A stretch of 64,000 nt of DNA from Acidobacteria bacterium 13_1_20CM_3_53_8 (lineage in GTDB: Bacteria > Acidobacteriota > Blastocatellia > Pyrinomonadales > Pyrinomonadaceae), in contig MNJR01000026.1 of assembly GCA_001920415.1 (NCBI GenBank), positions 1 to 64,000 of the forward strand. The letters run 5' to 3'. Under the pieces are notes generated by a model. That model was not told the origin of the DNA, made no database searches, and worked only from the letters and a program-made list of their open reading frames with translations. This document shows positions 7,320 to 16,896 of the stretch, piece by piece (position 1 is the stretch's first letter; each line of letters starts with the position of its first letter). The position numbers and the translations under genes were made by a program.

Positions 7320-9003
7320 AAAGAAAAACTATCTGATGATCGTTCGAGCTTGAATTGATGGCGTCGAAAATCCAGTCCATCACGTAGCGCCCGTGACGCG
7401 CGTAGAGCGACGAGATGTTGATGACGCGCTCTTGGAGGGTTTTGCTCGGGTAGAGCGCAATCGCCGCGCGCTCTATCTGACGGTGCGCTGCGCGGTCGCG
7501 TGTCATCTGCGCGCGATGGAAGCGGTTGCGCAAACCTTCTAGCTGGTAGAAGATTTTACGTCGCCCGGTTTCAAGAGCGTTCGAGAGAGTTGGGTCAACC
7601 GCCTGCAACTGCTCTTTCAATCGGTCAAGCTCGCGATTGAAATTCTCTTCCGTGCGCGAGAACGTTTGTGCCGTGCCTGCGCCAAGATGCTCTTCGACTA
7701 CGCGTGCGAGCACAGCGTCCAGCCCGGCGAAGAAATCGCTCAGATTCAAATTGTATCTTTCGAGCGTGCGCCCTATGCGATGCTCTATAATCGTAAGGCT
7801 TGAGCGCGGCAGTATTGTCGTCGCAGGTCTTTCTAGCACGCGATAAACTTCTGCGGTCTGCGCAAAATAAGCTATCTCGGCAGCGCCGCCGTAATAGGCA
7901 ACGGTCGGCAGCAGATAATCCTGAACGACCGCGCGCAACGTCACGTTCGGGCTGAATCTTTCCGGCTCACGCAGAGCATACTGGGCCAACTCTTCAGCCG
8001 TGTGCTCTTCATCCTTGTCCTTAGCATGGTATAGCCCTCTCTCATTTCTAGCCACTGCGTGACGCGCGCCGTCTTCCGTGTGCAGAAAGAGCGGAAAAGA
8101 GTTTTCGTTTGCGACGACCTGCGCGTGGTATCCGGCTTCTACAAGTTCGCGGCTGCGCGCTTCGACCGCTGTGGCAATCTCGTGCGCGCGTCGTGCGGCT
8201 TCCGAGTAGAGCGGCGCGGCCAACTGCTTTAACTTAGCGTCGAGCGGGTCTAATAGAATGAGGCCGTACTGGCCCAAGATGCGCGTCATCATGCGCGCGA
8301 ACGCTTCGCCGAATCCGATGCCTGCCTGCCAGCTATCGCGCAAAAGTTTCTCTAATTCAGTCGTGAATTCGGTTTCTGGCAGCACTTCTAACAATCTGCT
8401 GATAGTTTCATTGATTGAATCTTCAAGTGTCACGCGGCCTACGGGTACACCTTCGGCGTGAACTTCTTTCGGAACGGTCACGCTCGAAAGACGGCAGTCG
8501 CAGCCTATGAACTCTGCTGTAGCCACCTCGTCGAAATCGTGATCTTCGGTCGCAATCCAGAACACAGGCACGGCTTTCGTCCCGGACTGTTCGAGACATG
8601 CTGCGAGTTTCACAGCCGACATAGCTTTGTAAATCGTATAGAGCGGGCCTGTGAACAGCCCAGCCTGCTGCCCCGATACGACCGCAACGCAGTCCGCTTC
8701 GCGCAGACGAGCAATGTTCTTAAGAGTATCTTCGCCAGCGCCCCAAGCTAGGTTCATCCTTTCGAGCGCATCGCAAAGCTCACGGCGATCCGTCCTGTGT
8801 GCGGCCAGAACTTCAGGCGCACGTGTGGCAACGTCTTGATGAACGCGAACGGCGGAAGGATAGAAGCGACGAAGCGCGAGGGGATCGCGCAGGTAATCCA
8901 GAAAGAGTTTGGTCTGGTGCGGGATGCTTTCAAAGGGAAGCGTCTCTATGCGCAGCGCTGACTCTTCGGGTGTGCTGAAACATGCGGGCTGAGTTGTGAT
9001 CAC
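7318..9003 (-). CDS. bshC: bacillithiol biosynthesis cysteine-adding enzyme BshC
   Basis: 561 residues, near the usual length of BshC (about 540), which joins cysteine to glucosaminyl-malate in the last step of bacillithiol synthesis. Recognisable blocks are VVSGQQAGLFTGPLYTIYKA (about residues 109-128), FWIATEDHDFDEV, and LPTVAYYGGAAEIAYFAQT in the second half, followed by the helical C-terminal region. The GTG start overlaps the stop of the upstream aldolase gene by 4 bp, so the two are translationally coupled. bshA and bshB are not in the window, but a YpdA-type bacillithiol disulfide reductase lies at 22546-23538. Confidence 0.92.
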   Translation of the reverse strand: MITTQPACFSTPEESALRIETLPFESIPHQTKLFLDYLRDPLALRRFYPSAVRVHQDVATRAPEVLAAHRTDRRELCDALERMNLAWGAGEDTLKNIARLREADCVAVVSGQQAGLFTGPLYTIYKAMSAVKLAACLEQSGTKAVPVFWIATEDHDFDEVATAEFIGCDCRLSSVTVPKEVHAEGVPVGRVTLEDSINETISRLLEVLPETEFTTELEKLLRDSWQAGIGFGEAFARMMTRILGQYGLILLDPLDAKLKQLAAPLYSEAARRAHEIATAVEARSRELVEAGYHAQVVANENSFPLFLHTEDGARHAVARNERGLYHAKDKDEEHTAEELAQYALREPERFSPNVTLRAVVQDYLLPTVAYYGGAAEIAYFAQTAEVYRVLERPATTILPRSSLTIIEHRIGRTLERYNLNLSDFFAGLDAVLARVVEEHLGAGTAQTFSRTEENFNRELDRLKEQLQAVDPTLSNALETGRRKIFYQLEGLRNRFHRAQMTRDRAAHRQIERAAIALYPSKTLQERVINISSLYARHGRYVMDWIFDAINSSSNDHQIVFL

Positions 9004-9956
9004 TCGGTTGATGCTCCTACGCTGCTAAATTCCGTTTCCGAACGCTCTATGCTAGAGAGCGCAGCTTCTTCCAAAACTCTGGAAATCTCGCGCCGCGCTT
9101 CTTCATCAGGCATCTCAAGCGGAGCGCGCACCACGCCACCCTCGAATCCAATCATGTCCAGCGCGGCCTTCAATCCGCCAATGCCATATCGCACTGTGAC
9201 CGCACGCGCAAGCGGCGTGAGCTTTCGTTGAATGCTTCGCGCCCGTTCATGATTGCCCGACATCACCGCGCCGTATATCGCCAGCGACTGTTCAGCCGCG
9301 ACGCAACCAACGGCGAGTATTGCACCGCGCGCGCCTGCCGAGAGCGCCGCGTAAAGCAGCGAGCCGTTCCCTGTGACCACAGCGAAATCTTCCGGCACGA
9401 GCCTGAGCATCTCCGAAAAGTTGATGATGTCGCCTGAGCTATCCTTAATCCCCAAAATATTTTCGTGCTCGCTCAAGCGCGCAACCATTTCAGGAGCAAT
9501 CGCAACGCCTGTCAACTCAGGCATGCTGTAGAGCAGCACAGGCACGGGCGATTCGTCAGCGACCGATAGATAAAATTTCTCAAGCGCAGTTTGCGTAATC
9601 GCGCGACGATAAAAGTATGGCGTAATCACTAGCACAGCATCCGCGCCCGCCTGCGACGCCCTACGAATCTCATACAGAGTAGCACGAACGCTCTGCTGCC
9701 CTGCCCCCACTATGAAAGCAAGATTTTCCGGGACAGCACGCCGCGCTTCCTCTATCACTCCTAAATACTCGCGCTCGTCAAGATGCACACGCTCGCCCGT
9801 AGAACCCAGCGCCACGTAGCCTTTAATGCCCATCTCGTTCCATTTCTCTATGTTAGTGCGCAACGAACCTTCGTCCACTTCGCCGTCGGCGCGAAACGGA
9901 GTTGGGAAAGGGAGCAGAATGCCGCGAAGGGCTTTTGACAGATGTGTTCTGGTCAC
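9000..9956 (-). CDS. DapA-family class I aldolase, 4-hydroxy-2-oxoglutarate-aldolase-like
   Basis: A (beta/alpha)8 lyase forming a Schiff base with a 2-oxo acid. The family marks are GSTGE (about residues 51-55), the tyrosine of VLLYSMP (about 144), and the Schiff-base lysine in GIKDSSGD (about 172). The blocks VLLYSMPELTG and AVTVRYGIGGLKAALD resemble HOGA1-type 4-hydroxy-2-oxoglutarate aldolases more than true dihydrodipicolinate synthase, which normally has YN at the tyrosine site and is about 290 residues. The substrate therefore cannot be fixed. GTG start, no clear ribosome site. First gene of a bshC-mutL run. Confidence 0.8.
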   Translation of the reverse strand: MTRTHLSKALRGILLPFPTPFRADGEVDEGSLRTNIEKWNEMGIKGYVALGSTGERVHLDEREYLGVIEEARRAVPENLAFIVGAGQQSVRATLYEIRRASQAGADAVLVITPYFYRRAITQTALEKFYLSVADESPVPVLLYSMPELTGVAIAPEMVARLSEHENILGIKDSSGDIINFSEMLRLVPEDFAVVTGNGSLLYAALSAGARGAILAVGCVAAEQSLAIYGAVMSGNHERARSIQRKLTPLARAVTVRYGIGGLKAALDMIGFEGGVVRAPLEMPDEEARREISRVLEEAALSSIERSETEFSSVGASTE

Positions 9957-10822
9957 TGAGATTGGCCCGATTGTCTATACACTTTTTCAGACCGAAGCAT
10001 TATACCGACCCATTCGACACGCGCGCAACGACGGCTATTTTTAGACGATGGCTCGCGACGCGAGAATGCAGGATAAGAAGACGCTTTGTCTTGATGTTCA
10101 AGAAGAACCTTCTACACATCTTTTTAGATAACAGGTCAGCTTGAATTTGCGCCTTTTCTAACACTTTATTGCCAGCGAGCGGCAAGGGGTGAAATGTTTT
10201 GCCTCATTTATTCATAACTGGTTAGAGCATTAGAAGAGATTTGTGTTCGGGTTACCGTAGGCTTGACCATTGGGGACGTTAATTTAACTCGCTACCCTTT
10301 TTATCGCGCACATACGTCTTATCAGACCGAATTATAACGAAAGGCGTGCGCCGTTGGTTTCCGGTCAAAGGACGAATAAAAAAAGCAAGGGTGGCGCAAA
10401 GAAATTGCATTGACATTTATCTTATTTGGGATTAGTGTTTGCGCGTTTTCTGACATGTAGTATCCCGCTGGCGGAACCTCTTTGCTCGCCAGATTCACCA
10501 TAGGGTTCTTTTACTGGCTGGTCTAAGTCTTACCATCTCCAGCCTCTCTCTGATAACTAAAAACCGCAAGAGCGAGGAGCTAATCCCGCGCTCTCGCATC
10601 GTTACTTTTCACACAAGGGCGTTACCAGCAGTCTCTCCCGGCAACTCTTCGAGCGCGCGAATGCTTTATCGTTAAAGCGCAGTTAGAGCAGCCTCAGTCA
10701 TAACGGACGCTACCCGACCAAGCCGCTCAAATTTGTTTGAAGCCGGAAGCGATTCCGAGTAGAAGCTGCGAACCGATTTACCTTCAGACGGACAACTCAC
10801 AATCTTTAAGGAGATAAAGATC
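9957..10822. other. divergent intergenic region, no gene seen
   Basis: This 866-base gap lies between the starts of the aldolase gene (minus) and the secreted-protein gene (plus). Small open frames here have no ribosome site, no family resemblance and atypical composition. Two short hairpins are visible, one with CTGGCG/CGCCAG stems near 10470-10495 and one with AGAGCG/CGCTCT near 10567-10592. The start of the downstream gene is preceded by a clear AAGGAG (10807-10815). Confidence 0.5.
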
Positions 10823-13018
10823 ATGAAAACGGCGCGAGCTATAACCCTTATCGTTGCGGCACTACTCTTCGCGGCTACGCCTCTTGTGGCGCAGCAGAGT
10901 CAGGGACGAGACGCAGACCTTCTCAAACAGAAGATAGAGCAGTTGGAGAGGATTGATCTCACGTCGAAGTCGCCGACCGTGCAGGACATTTACAAGCGCT
11001 CGCTGTTCCGTTTGTACGTGGAATATCAGGCGGCTATGCAACAGGACATAGCAGACCTGAACACAATCAGGACGACCATAGGTGGCACAAGCGCCGAGAC
11101 CCTGCGCGAAGTGAACGAGCAGATTCAAAAGCTTGTGCAGGAGATGAGCATCAACGCCGAGAAGATTCAGACGCTCGGCGGCGAATTGCAGACATCGACT
11201 TCGTCGTCTTCGCCCGCACCAAACACGACTATCACTGCTACAGCACCTAGGCCATCCGATCTATCTTTTATAGCTCCTGCTAGTGGTGGATCCTCCGCTA
11301 GCGCTGAAGGGCAGCAAGTGTCGCTGGCAACGATAAGCAGAGCGGTGAGACCACCTTTAGCTGCCCCCCCTGTGACCGCGAGCAGTTTGCCGGAAGATGC
11401 TCCCACCACTGGAATAGTCTGCGGCCAACTACGGCCAGCATCACTTGACCAGACCTTGGCCTTGATTAGAACCACGCCGGGACTGGAAGACCTCGCCGCG
11501 CGTTTTCAAGATCTACCCAATCATAAGTCGCGCCTTGCGCACAGTCACACTGGGGAAAACTGCGAGCTTGATCCCGACATTAATCCAGGAGAGCAGAAAG
11601 CGGCTGTCTTACAGTTGCTTCAGGATTTAGTAGTCATCCTCAGTGGCCCTGAAACAGAAGCCGCTCGATATTATTACTCCTCACCCATGCCCCAAGACGC
11701 GCAAGCACGCAAACAGGCACAGGATGCTGCGGTTGCAAAGGTCAGGCAAGTGAGAAGAATTTTTCAGCAAGGCGGTGGCCGAACTAGAGGACAGTTTCCT
11801 TCAGGCCTTTCTATAGACACCATCAGGAAGCAGGTGACGCTCGTCAGCGAGTATTACAGCAACGCAAGCGTTCATATCACCGATGATAATGACAACGTTA
11901 TCGAAACGCCGCCGACGGACTTGGATGGGAACTATCGGGTCATCGTTCCGCTCAACAGCGACACAACCAAAAAGAATTACTGGGTTTCAACCGAGGCTGA
12001 CGGTTTCGTGACGAAGAGAAAAGTGGTAGTCGACGCTAATAACAGTACGGCCAGGATGAATCTGCCGCTTGAAGACAGGCCGCCGAGTTTGTTGGCGCGC
12101 GCGGTTATTGGTTACGAGCAGGCAGGGGCGAGCGCGGCACAAAGACAGCAGAACTACTTCTCTGATTTCTACGTCAGTAACCCTTTTCCGTTCAGGCAAA
12201 GGATTGATCCAGATTTTGGGCCGCGCCTACGGCTGTGGGGCGACATACGATTTGCCAGTATTCCACAAGAAGGCGACACGGCTGTAGGAACTTTCGCCAC
12301 GAATTTCGTCCAACAAGCTGCTGGGGTTAAGGTGCGCGACGTTGCCAGGGTCTTCGATTTTCTAGCGGGCGTTGAGGTTCGTCTCGCCGGGGATAATTCG
12401 CTACTGCCCAGCTATCTCGTTCCGGGGCTTGCGCGCCAGACGAGACAGAAATTCTCGCTCTCCTTTATCGCCAGCTTCGGTACAATTACTCCTACAAATC
12501 CGCAGGAGGGAATCTCAATCTTTAAAGTCTTCCCGGACGCTCCCGGACTCCCGCCCGAAGCCAAGAACAGCGAGTTCGTCGCGTTCGTTTCCTCGGATAG
12601 GAACCGTTTCTTCCGCCAGTATTATGCCGGGTTGCGAATCCAAGCTTTCTTTTTCAACCCGTACAATATGCCCATGAAGAGATTTCCGGCGATGTTCGAT
12701 GTAACTTACGGGCAGAACGAATTTGTTTCCGGCGGAAACCTACACGGCGGCGTCTTCCGCCTCGATGGTTATTTCCCACTGCCCTACGAAGACCTGAAAT
12801 TCATCAATCTGTTCGGCACTGCGCTGCTACATCCCGGTCGCGCCCGTACGGGTCTTCCCCTCATACTTCAACCTGCGCCCGCAGGCACGGTGGTTCCGGC
12901 TTCGAACGTCGCCCTCGTCCTAAGCCCACAGCTCAACCGGGATTATTACAGAGCCGGAGTCGGCATTGACTTTATCTCATTCGTTGAAGCACTCCTGCGG
13001 CTGGGTAGCAACAGGTAA
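10823..13018 (+). CDS. secreted coiled-coil and beta-barrel-like protein, hypothetical
   Basis: 731 residues with a clear signal peptide (MKTARAITLIVAALLFAATPLVAQ). Residues about 30-115 are heptad-like and probably coiled coil. A Ser/Pro/Ala-rich linker follows (about 120-200). Around 345-425 lies a domain like carboxypeptidase regulatory repeats (ASVHITDDNDNVIETPPTDLDGNYRV...), and the last 290 residues alternate hydrophobic and polar residues with many aromatics, as in an outer-membrane beta barrel. An outer-membrane location is inferred. It is monocistronic, with AAGGAG before the ATG and a strong hairpin after the stop. I do not recognise a named family. Confidence 0.6.
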   Translation: MKTARAITLIVAALLFAATPLVAQQSQGRDADLLKQKIEQLERIDLTSKSPTVQDIYKRSLFRLYVEYQAAMQQDIADLNTIRTTIGGTSAETLREVNEQIQKLVQEMSINAEKIQTLGGELQTSTSSSSPAPNTTITATAPRPSDLSFIAPASGGSSASAEGQQVSLATISRAVRPPLAAPPVTASSLPEDAPTTGIVCGQLRPASLDQTLALIRTTPGLEDLAARFQDLPNHKSRLAHSHTGENCELDPDINPGEQKAAVLQLLQDLVVILSGPETEAARYYYSSPMPQDAQARKQAQDAAVAKVRQVRRIFQQGGGRTRGQFPSGLSIDTIRKQVTLVSEYYSNASVHITDDNDNVIETPPTDLDGNYRVIVPLNSDTTKKNYWVSTEADGFVTKRKVVVDANNSTARMNLPLEDRPPSLLARAVIGYEQAGASAAQRQQNYFSDFYVSNPFPFRQRIDPDFGPRLRLWGDIRFASIPQEGDTAVGTFATNFVQQAAGVKVRDVARVFDFLAGVEVRLAGDNSLLPSYLVPGLARQTRQKFSLSFIASFGTITPTNPQEGISIFKVFPDAPGLPPEAKNSEFVAFVSSDRNRFFRQYYAGLRIQAFFFNPYNMPMKRFPAMFDVTYGQNEFVSGGNLHGGVFRLDGYFPLPYEDLKFINLFGTALLHPGRARTGLPLILQPAPAGTVVPASNVALVLSPQLNRDYYRAGVGIDFISFVEALLRLGSNR

Positions 13019-13066
13019 CTTATGCGCTGCAACATTAAATCGTGCTCGCCAAAGATGCGGGTGCTT

Positions 13067-13114
13067 ACCTCACAAGTCAAAGATTCGTTCTTGCGAATCT
13101 TTGACTTGTGAGGT
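13067..13114 (+). terminator. 21-bp perfect hairpin downstream of the secreted-protein gene
   Basis: Arms 13067-13087 and 13094-13114 are perfectly complementary over 21 bp with a 6-nt loop (TTCTTG). It lies 49 nt after the stop. The T-run after it is short (TTTAA), so it is either a strong terminator with a weak tail or an RNA-stabilising hairpin. Confidence 0.65.
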
Positions 13115-13282
13115 TTAATCGTTTGACAGTAATCGGACAGTAAAAATTTCGCTGACCGACCATCGAAGTTTTCCAGAACCATTTACAACGTGCGATTCTG
13201 AGCTTCCCTAGCTCGCTCATTAATAGCCTGATTCTCGCTTCCAGGCTCTCAAGGTCCCTTAAATTCCAAAGGTGAATCTATT

Positions 13283-15292
13283 ATGCCAGACCAGCCCCTT
13301 CCTCTGTTTCGAGTTCTGATTGAAGAATATAACCATCAATATCCAGAGAAGCCTTATAGCGACCCGGAAACGCTTGAGGACGCATTCCAGAAGTATATTA
13401 ACGTTCAAGGTATGGACGAGGAGAGTAAGGAGAAAGAGCGTGAGCGAATCAATTCCGATGAGGTCAAGAAGTTTTACCGTTGGCTTCATGGCGGTGCTGC
13501 GGCGCAGCGCTCTGCCCTTTGCTTCTCCGGCGGCGGTATACGTAGCGCTACGTTCGGTCTGGGTGTCTTGCAGGGGCTGGCGCGAAAGGGTTTGCTCGCG
13601 CAGTTTGACTTTCTCTCGACGGTTTCGGGCGGCGGTTATCTGGGAAGCTGGCTCTCCGCATGGGTTCATCGCAAAGGCTTGGAGAAGGTCGAGCGTAGAT
13701 TGAAGAATGAGTGGCCTGCCTCGCCGCTTAAGCCTGAGCCTGATGCTATCTCTCACCTGCGCACCTACAGCAATTATATGAGTCCGAAAGTGGGACTGCT
13801 TTCCGCAGACACTTGGACGCTCGTAGCAATCTTTTTCCGCAACCTGATACTTAACTGGCTCGTCCTGCTTCCGCTGATTCTACTTGTTCTGATGATTCCC
13901 AGAATCTGCGTCTGGGTGGTCAAACATCCTGTGGTGACGCTCCGTCCCTGGCTCTTCTGGCTGGGTGCAGTCATTATGGGCGTCATCGCCATCGCATACA
14001 TCTACGCGAACAGACCTAGCTTGGCCGACCCGAAACTGCGCGGCTACGAGGAAGCTCCAAGCACATACCCTAACGAGCGCAAGACTCAGGGTTGGTTTCT
14101 CTGGCGCTGCCTGTTGCCGCTTTTAATCCTTGCCGTTTCCATTACGACTTTCTACTCATGGCCGCGCGATGCAGCAGATGATGGAATAAAAAACGGGGCG
14201 CTGTCCTACTTCGGTAACTGGCTTCCCGGGATAATAGGACAAAAATTTCCGCCTCCTTTCGACGTAGTATTCGCTTTCATCCTTTTTGGCGTCATTCTGC
14301 ACTTGGGCGGATGGATATTTTCTCTTAGATATATCAAACCAGATTGGCGTGAGCCGCTCGCCGCATTCTTTGCAGGAGGATTGGGCGGCGGCCTGACATG
14401 GTTGATTGCATATAAAATTTTTCCGAGTCCTGTAAGCGGTTCCCTTCACATGGCCGCCTATTACGTCTGCTTCGCGGCGCCGCTCTTCATCATACTGTTG
14501 CTGCTGACTGTGACCGTTTTCATAGGGGTAGCAAGCCGGTTCACCAGCGACGAAGATAGAGAGTGGCTGGCTCGCGCGGGAGCGTGGCTTATTATTGCGA
14601 GCGTGGCGTGGACACTGATTAGCGTGCTTGTAATCTTTGGACCATCGCTTCTGGTCTATGGGATAGTCCTACTGATCTCGCTCCCCGTCGGAGTAGCGTC
14701 AGGTATGGTTACGCTGGTGCTAGGCTACGGCGGTAAGACGCAGGCACGAAGCAAGGAGGCGTCAGGTGCGAGCGACATATTACTGATGATTGCCGCTCCC
14801 ATCTTCGCCGTATTCATTCTCATCTGCCTTTCGCTCGGTACAAGTTGGCTCATTGCCGAACTGTCAAGCGACGCCACATCGCTGAAGCTGTGGGATGTCG
14901 CGCGCCCGTACAGCTACGACGGACTGCTGAACCTGATAGTCAATTCGCACGGAGATTTACTTGTCTATCTGTTCCTGGCCTTCTTAGTCATAGGGCTTGC
15001 CGCCAGCATCTTTGTCAACATTAACAAGTTCTCACTTCATGGGGCGTATCGCGACCGCTTGATACGCGCCTACTTGGGGGCGTCGCGTATAGAAGAGGAG
15101 CGAAAGCCGAACCCGTTCACGGGTCTGGACGAAAATGACAATCTACAGATGCAGCAACTTCGCACACAGCTATTTCACGATGGAAACGTAAGAAAGACTA
15201 TTCAGGTTGAAGACTCAAAACTACCGGACTTCACCTTACTGATCGAAAAGCTTAAACGCGCAGGTGAATTGAAAAAGGGGAAGCAGAAATGA
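13283..15292 (+). CDS. patatin-like phospholipase, nucleophile subunit with polytopic membrane domain
   Basis: 669 residues holding the first half of a patatin active site. The oxyanion loop SGGGIRSATF is at residues 82-91 and the nucleophile lies in FLSTVSGGGY, serine 115. From about residue 190 to 590 come roughly ten hydrophobic segments, and the protein ends shortly after a conserved RAYLGAS block (about 600). The catalytic aspartate (DGG) is missing here and is found in the next gene, which overlaps this one by 4 bp (ATGA). The single-gene paralogue at 16897-20232 carries both parts. This looks like a genuine two-subunit enzyme acting on membrane lipids; the substrate is unknown. AAAGGTGA lies before the ATG. 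Confidence 0.8.
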   Translation: MPDQPLPLFRVLIEEYNHQYPEKPYSDPETLEDAFQKYINVQGMDEESKEKERERINSDEVKKFYRWLHGGAAAQRSALCFSGGGIRSATFGLGVLQGLARKGLLAQFDFLSTVSGGGYLGSWLSAWVHRKGLEKVERRLKNEWPASPLKPEPDAISHLRTYSNYMSPKVGLLSADTWTLVAIFFRNLILNWLVLLPLILLVLMIPRICVWVVKHPVVTLRPWLFWLGAVIMGVIAIAYIYANRPSLADPKLRGYEEAPSTYPNERKTQGWFLWRCLLPLLILAVSITTFYSWPRDAADDGIKNGALSYFGNWLPGIIGQKFPPPFDVVFAFILFGVILHLGGWIFSLRYIKPDWREPLAAFFAGGLGGGLTWLIAYKIFPSPVSGSLHMAAYYVCFAAPLFIILLLLTVTVFIGVASRFTSDEDREWLARAGAWLIIASVAWTLISVLVIFGPSLLVYGIVLLISLPVGVASGMVTLVLGYGGKTQARSKEASGASDILLMIAAPIFAVFILICLSLGTSWLIAELSSDATSLKLWDVARPYSYDGLLNLIVNSHGDLLVYLFLAFLVIGLAASIFVNINKFSLHGAYRDRLIRAYLGASRIEEERKPNPFTGLDENDNLQMQQLRTQLFHDGNVRKTIQVEDSKLPDFTLLIEKLKRAGELKKGKQK

Positions 15293-16758
15293 ATAATGTC
15301 GTCCCAACTGAAGATAGCAAATATGAAGCTATGGTCTCAGCCTATCTTTGGAATCGCCTCTCTGAAAGAACACAGCGTTTCATCATCCCTAGCAAGGATG
15401 AAGAAGGCAAAAGTAAAAAGGCAAAAGGTAAAAGTAAGGGCGTTGAGACACCGACGCTGGAACAACTGTCCTACTCTCTGCTTAACGATCTGAATTACAT
15501 CATTCAAGGAGAGAGTATTTATGACGATGAGGATTTTCCGGCCAATGAATTAAAGGGAAAAATCGAAGAGCTTGCCAGTCAAGAACCGCTAGGTGAAACC
15601 GAGCGGCATGAAAAAGAGTTGGCTGAAGAGATTCAGAAGCTTATAAAACAGGAGCCGCGCGTTGAGACTCTGCGTCTTAATCGCCTGTTGCTGGAGTTAA
15701 TATACCCGGAAGTCTTCGGTCCGGCTGAGATGTGCAAGCCCATGCACATCGTCAACATAACGCTGAATCTTGTCGGCGGGAAAAAGCTTGCATGGCAGGA
15801 CAGGCAGGCCGAATCCTTCACTGTTTCAGCTTTGCACTCCGGGAGCTACTGCGTCGGATACAGGAATTCTCACGAATACGCTTTGAATAATGATAATGAA
15901 GCCATCTCGCTCGGCACGGCAATGGCTATCTCCGGCGCTGCCGCAAGCCCGAACATGGGCTATTACTCTTCGACCTTCGTGACATTTCTTCTGGCGCTCT
16001 TTAACGTCAGGCTAGGGTGGTGGCTGGGTAATCCGAAGAAGGATTCTTATAAGCAGGCCGGGCCAACCTTTGCAGCGCGACCGATCATTGCGGAAACCCT
16101 GGGTCTCACGGATGACGAGCACCCCTATGTCTACCTATCGGATGGCGGCCACTTCGAGAACCTTGGGCTTTACGAGATGGTGCTCAGGCGCTGCAAGCGT
16201 ATAGTCATAAGCGACGGGAGCGCCGATCCAGATTTCGGGTTTGAGGGTCTGGGGAACGCTATCAGTAAAGTTCGCGTTGACTTAGGCGTGCCCATTGAGA
16301 TCGAAAGAATCTTCATGCTTCCGCGAGACGAAAAGGAGAGCGAGCGCGGTTATGGAGTTATGAACCCGGATTTTGCTAAGGAGAAGAAATTCTGTGCTGT
16401 TGGAAGAATCTGTTATTCCCGCGTGGATCGTGAGAACAAGGATGACGAGCGGGAGAAGAAGGATGACGAGCGGGAGGAGTACGACGGTATACTGATCTAT
16501 ATCAAAGCATTTCTCAGCGGCACAGAACCCGTGGACGTTTATAACTACGCGAAGATGCACAAGCTCTTCCCGCATGAATCCACCGCCGACCAAATGTACA
16601 GCGAATCGCAATTTGAGAGCTATCGCGCGCTGGGATTGCACATAGTAGATAAGATTTACTGGATGATTAAGAAGACTGGTGATGTACGGCTCAACCTTGA
16701 AGATTTCTTCAGCAGTACGAAACATTCATTCCCGACGAAGATGGACGATTCGGTCTGA
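15289..16758 (+). CDS. patatin-like phospholipase, catalytic-aspartate subunit
   Basis: 489 residues completing the split patatin. Homology to the fused paralogue begins near residue 150 (MHIVNITLNLVGGKKLAWQD) and runs to the end; the catalytic aspartate is in YLSDGGHFENLGL, residue 285. The first 150 residues are charged, have no counterpart in the paralogue, and contain a stretch KSKKAKGKSKG encoded by a heptad array of family C. ATG overlaps the upstream stop (ATGA), so synthesis is coupled one to one. No membrane segment is evident apart from a short hydrophobic stretch near 225-240. Neither subunit could be catalytic alone; complex formation is inferred. Confidence 0.8.
   Translation: MNNVVPTEDSKYEAMVSAYLWNRLSERTQRFIIPSKDEEGKSKKAKGKSKGVETPTLEQLSYSLLNDLNYIIQGESIYDDEDFPANELKGKIEELASQEPLGETERHEKELAEEIQKLIKQEPRVETLRLNRLLLELIYPEVFGPAEMCKPMHIVNITLNLVGGKKLAWQDRQAESFTVSALHSGSYCVGYRNSHEYALNNDNEAISLGTAMAISGAAASPNMGYYSSTFVTFLLALFNVRLGWWLGNPKKDSYKQAGPTFAARPIIAETLGLTDDEHPYVYLSDGGHFENLGLYEMVLRRCKRIVISDGSADPDFGFEGLGNAISKVRVDLGVPIEIERIFMLPRDEKESERGYGVMNPDFAKEKKFCAVGRICYSRVDRENKDDEREKKDDEREEYDGILIYIKAFLSGTEPVDVYNYAKMHKLFPHESTADQMYSESQFESYRALGLHIVDKIYWMIKKTGDVRLNLEDFFSSTKHSFPTKMDDSV
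15402..15439. repeat. family C heptad array inside a coding region
   Basis: AAAAGGC/AAAAGTA/AAAAGGT units in a row, matching one arm of the intergenic family C hairpins (compare the right arm at 60040-60073). It is read in frame as a Lys/Gly/Ser-rich tract in the aspartate subunit of the split patatin. The opposite arm is absent. Confidence 0.75.
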
Positions 16759-16896
16759 GTATTGTTAGAAACCAGGGAAAGGCGCGTTCTGAAATCAATG
16801 CTTCATATTAGCGGCGTAACTCACGCGGCGCGAAAGCATGCGCTCAATAGGTTAGAGTAATAGCCTCTCAGGGTTCAACCCATCAAGGAGTTAATC

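Noticed and set aside
10200-10800. Possible tRNA or small RNA in the divergent gap
   Set aside because: No cloverleaf with a T-loop and acceptor stem could be drawn; only short isolated hairpins.
15289-15300. Split patatin explained as a simple frameshift
   Set aside because: Both halves have extra, unmatched ends (65 and 150 residues) and an ATGA overlap, which does not fit a one-base error; an assembly error remains possible and should be checked.
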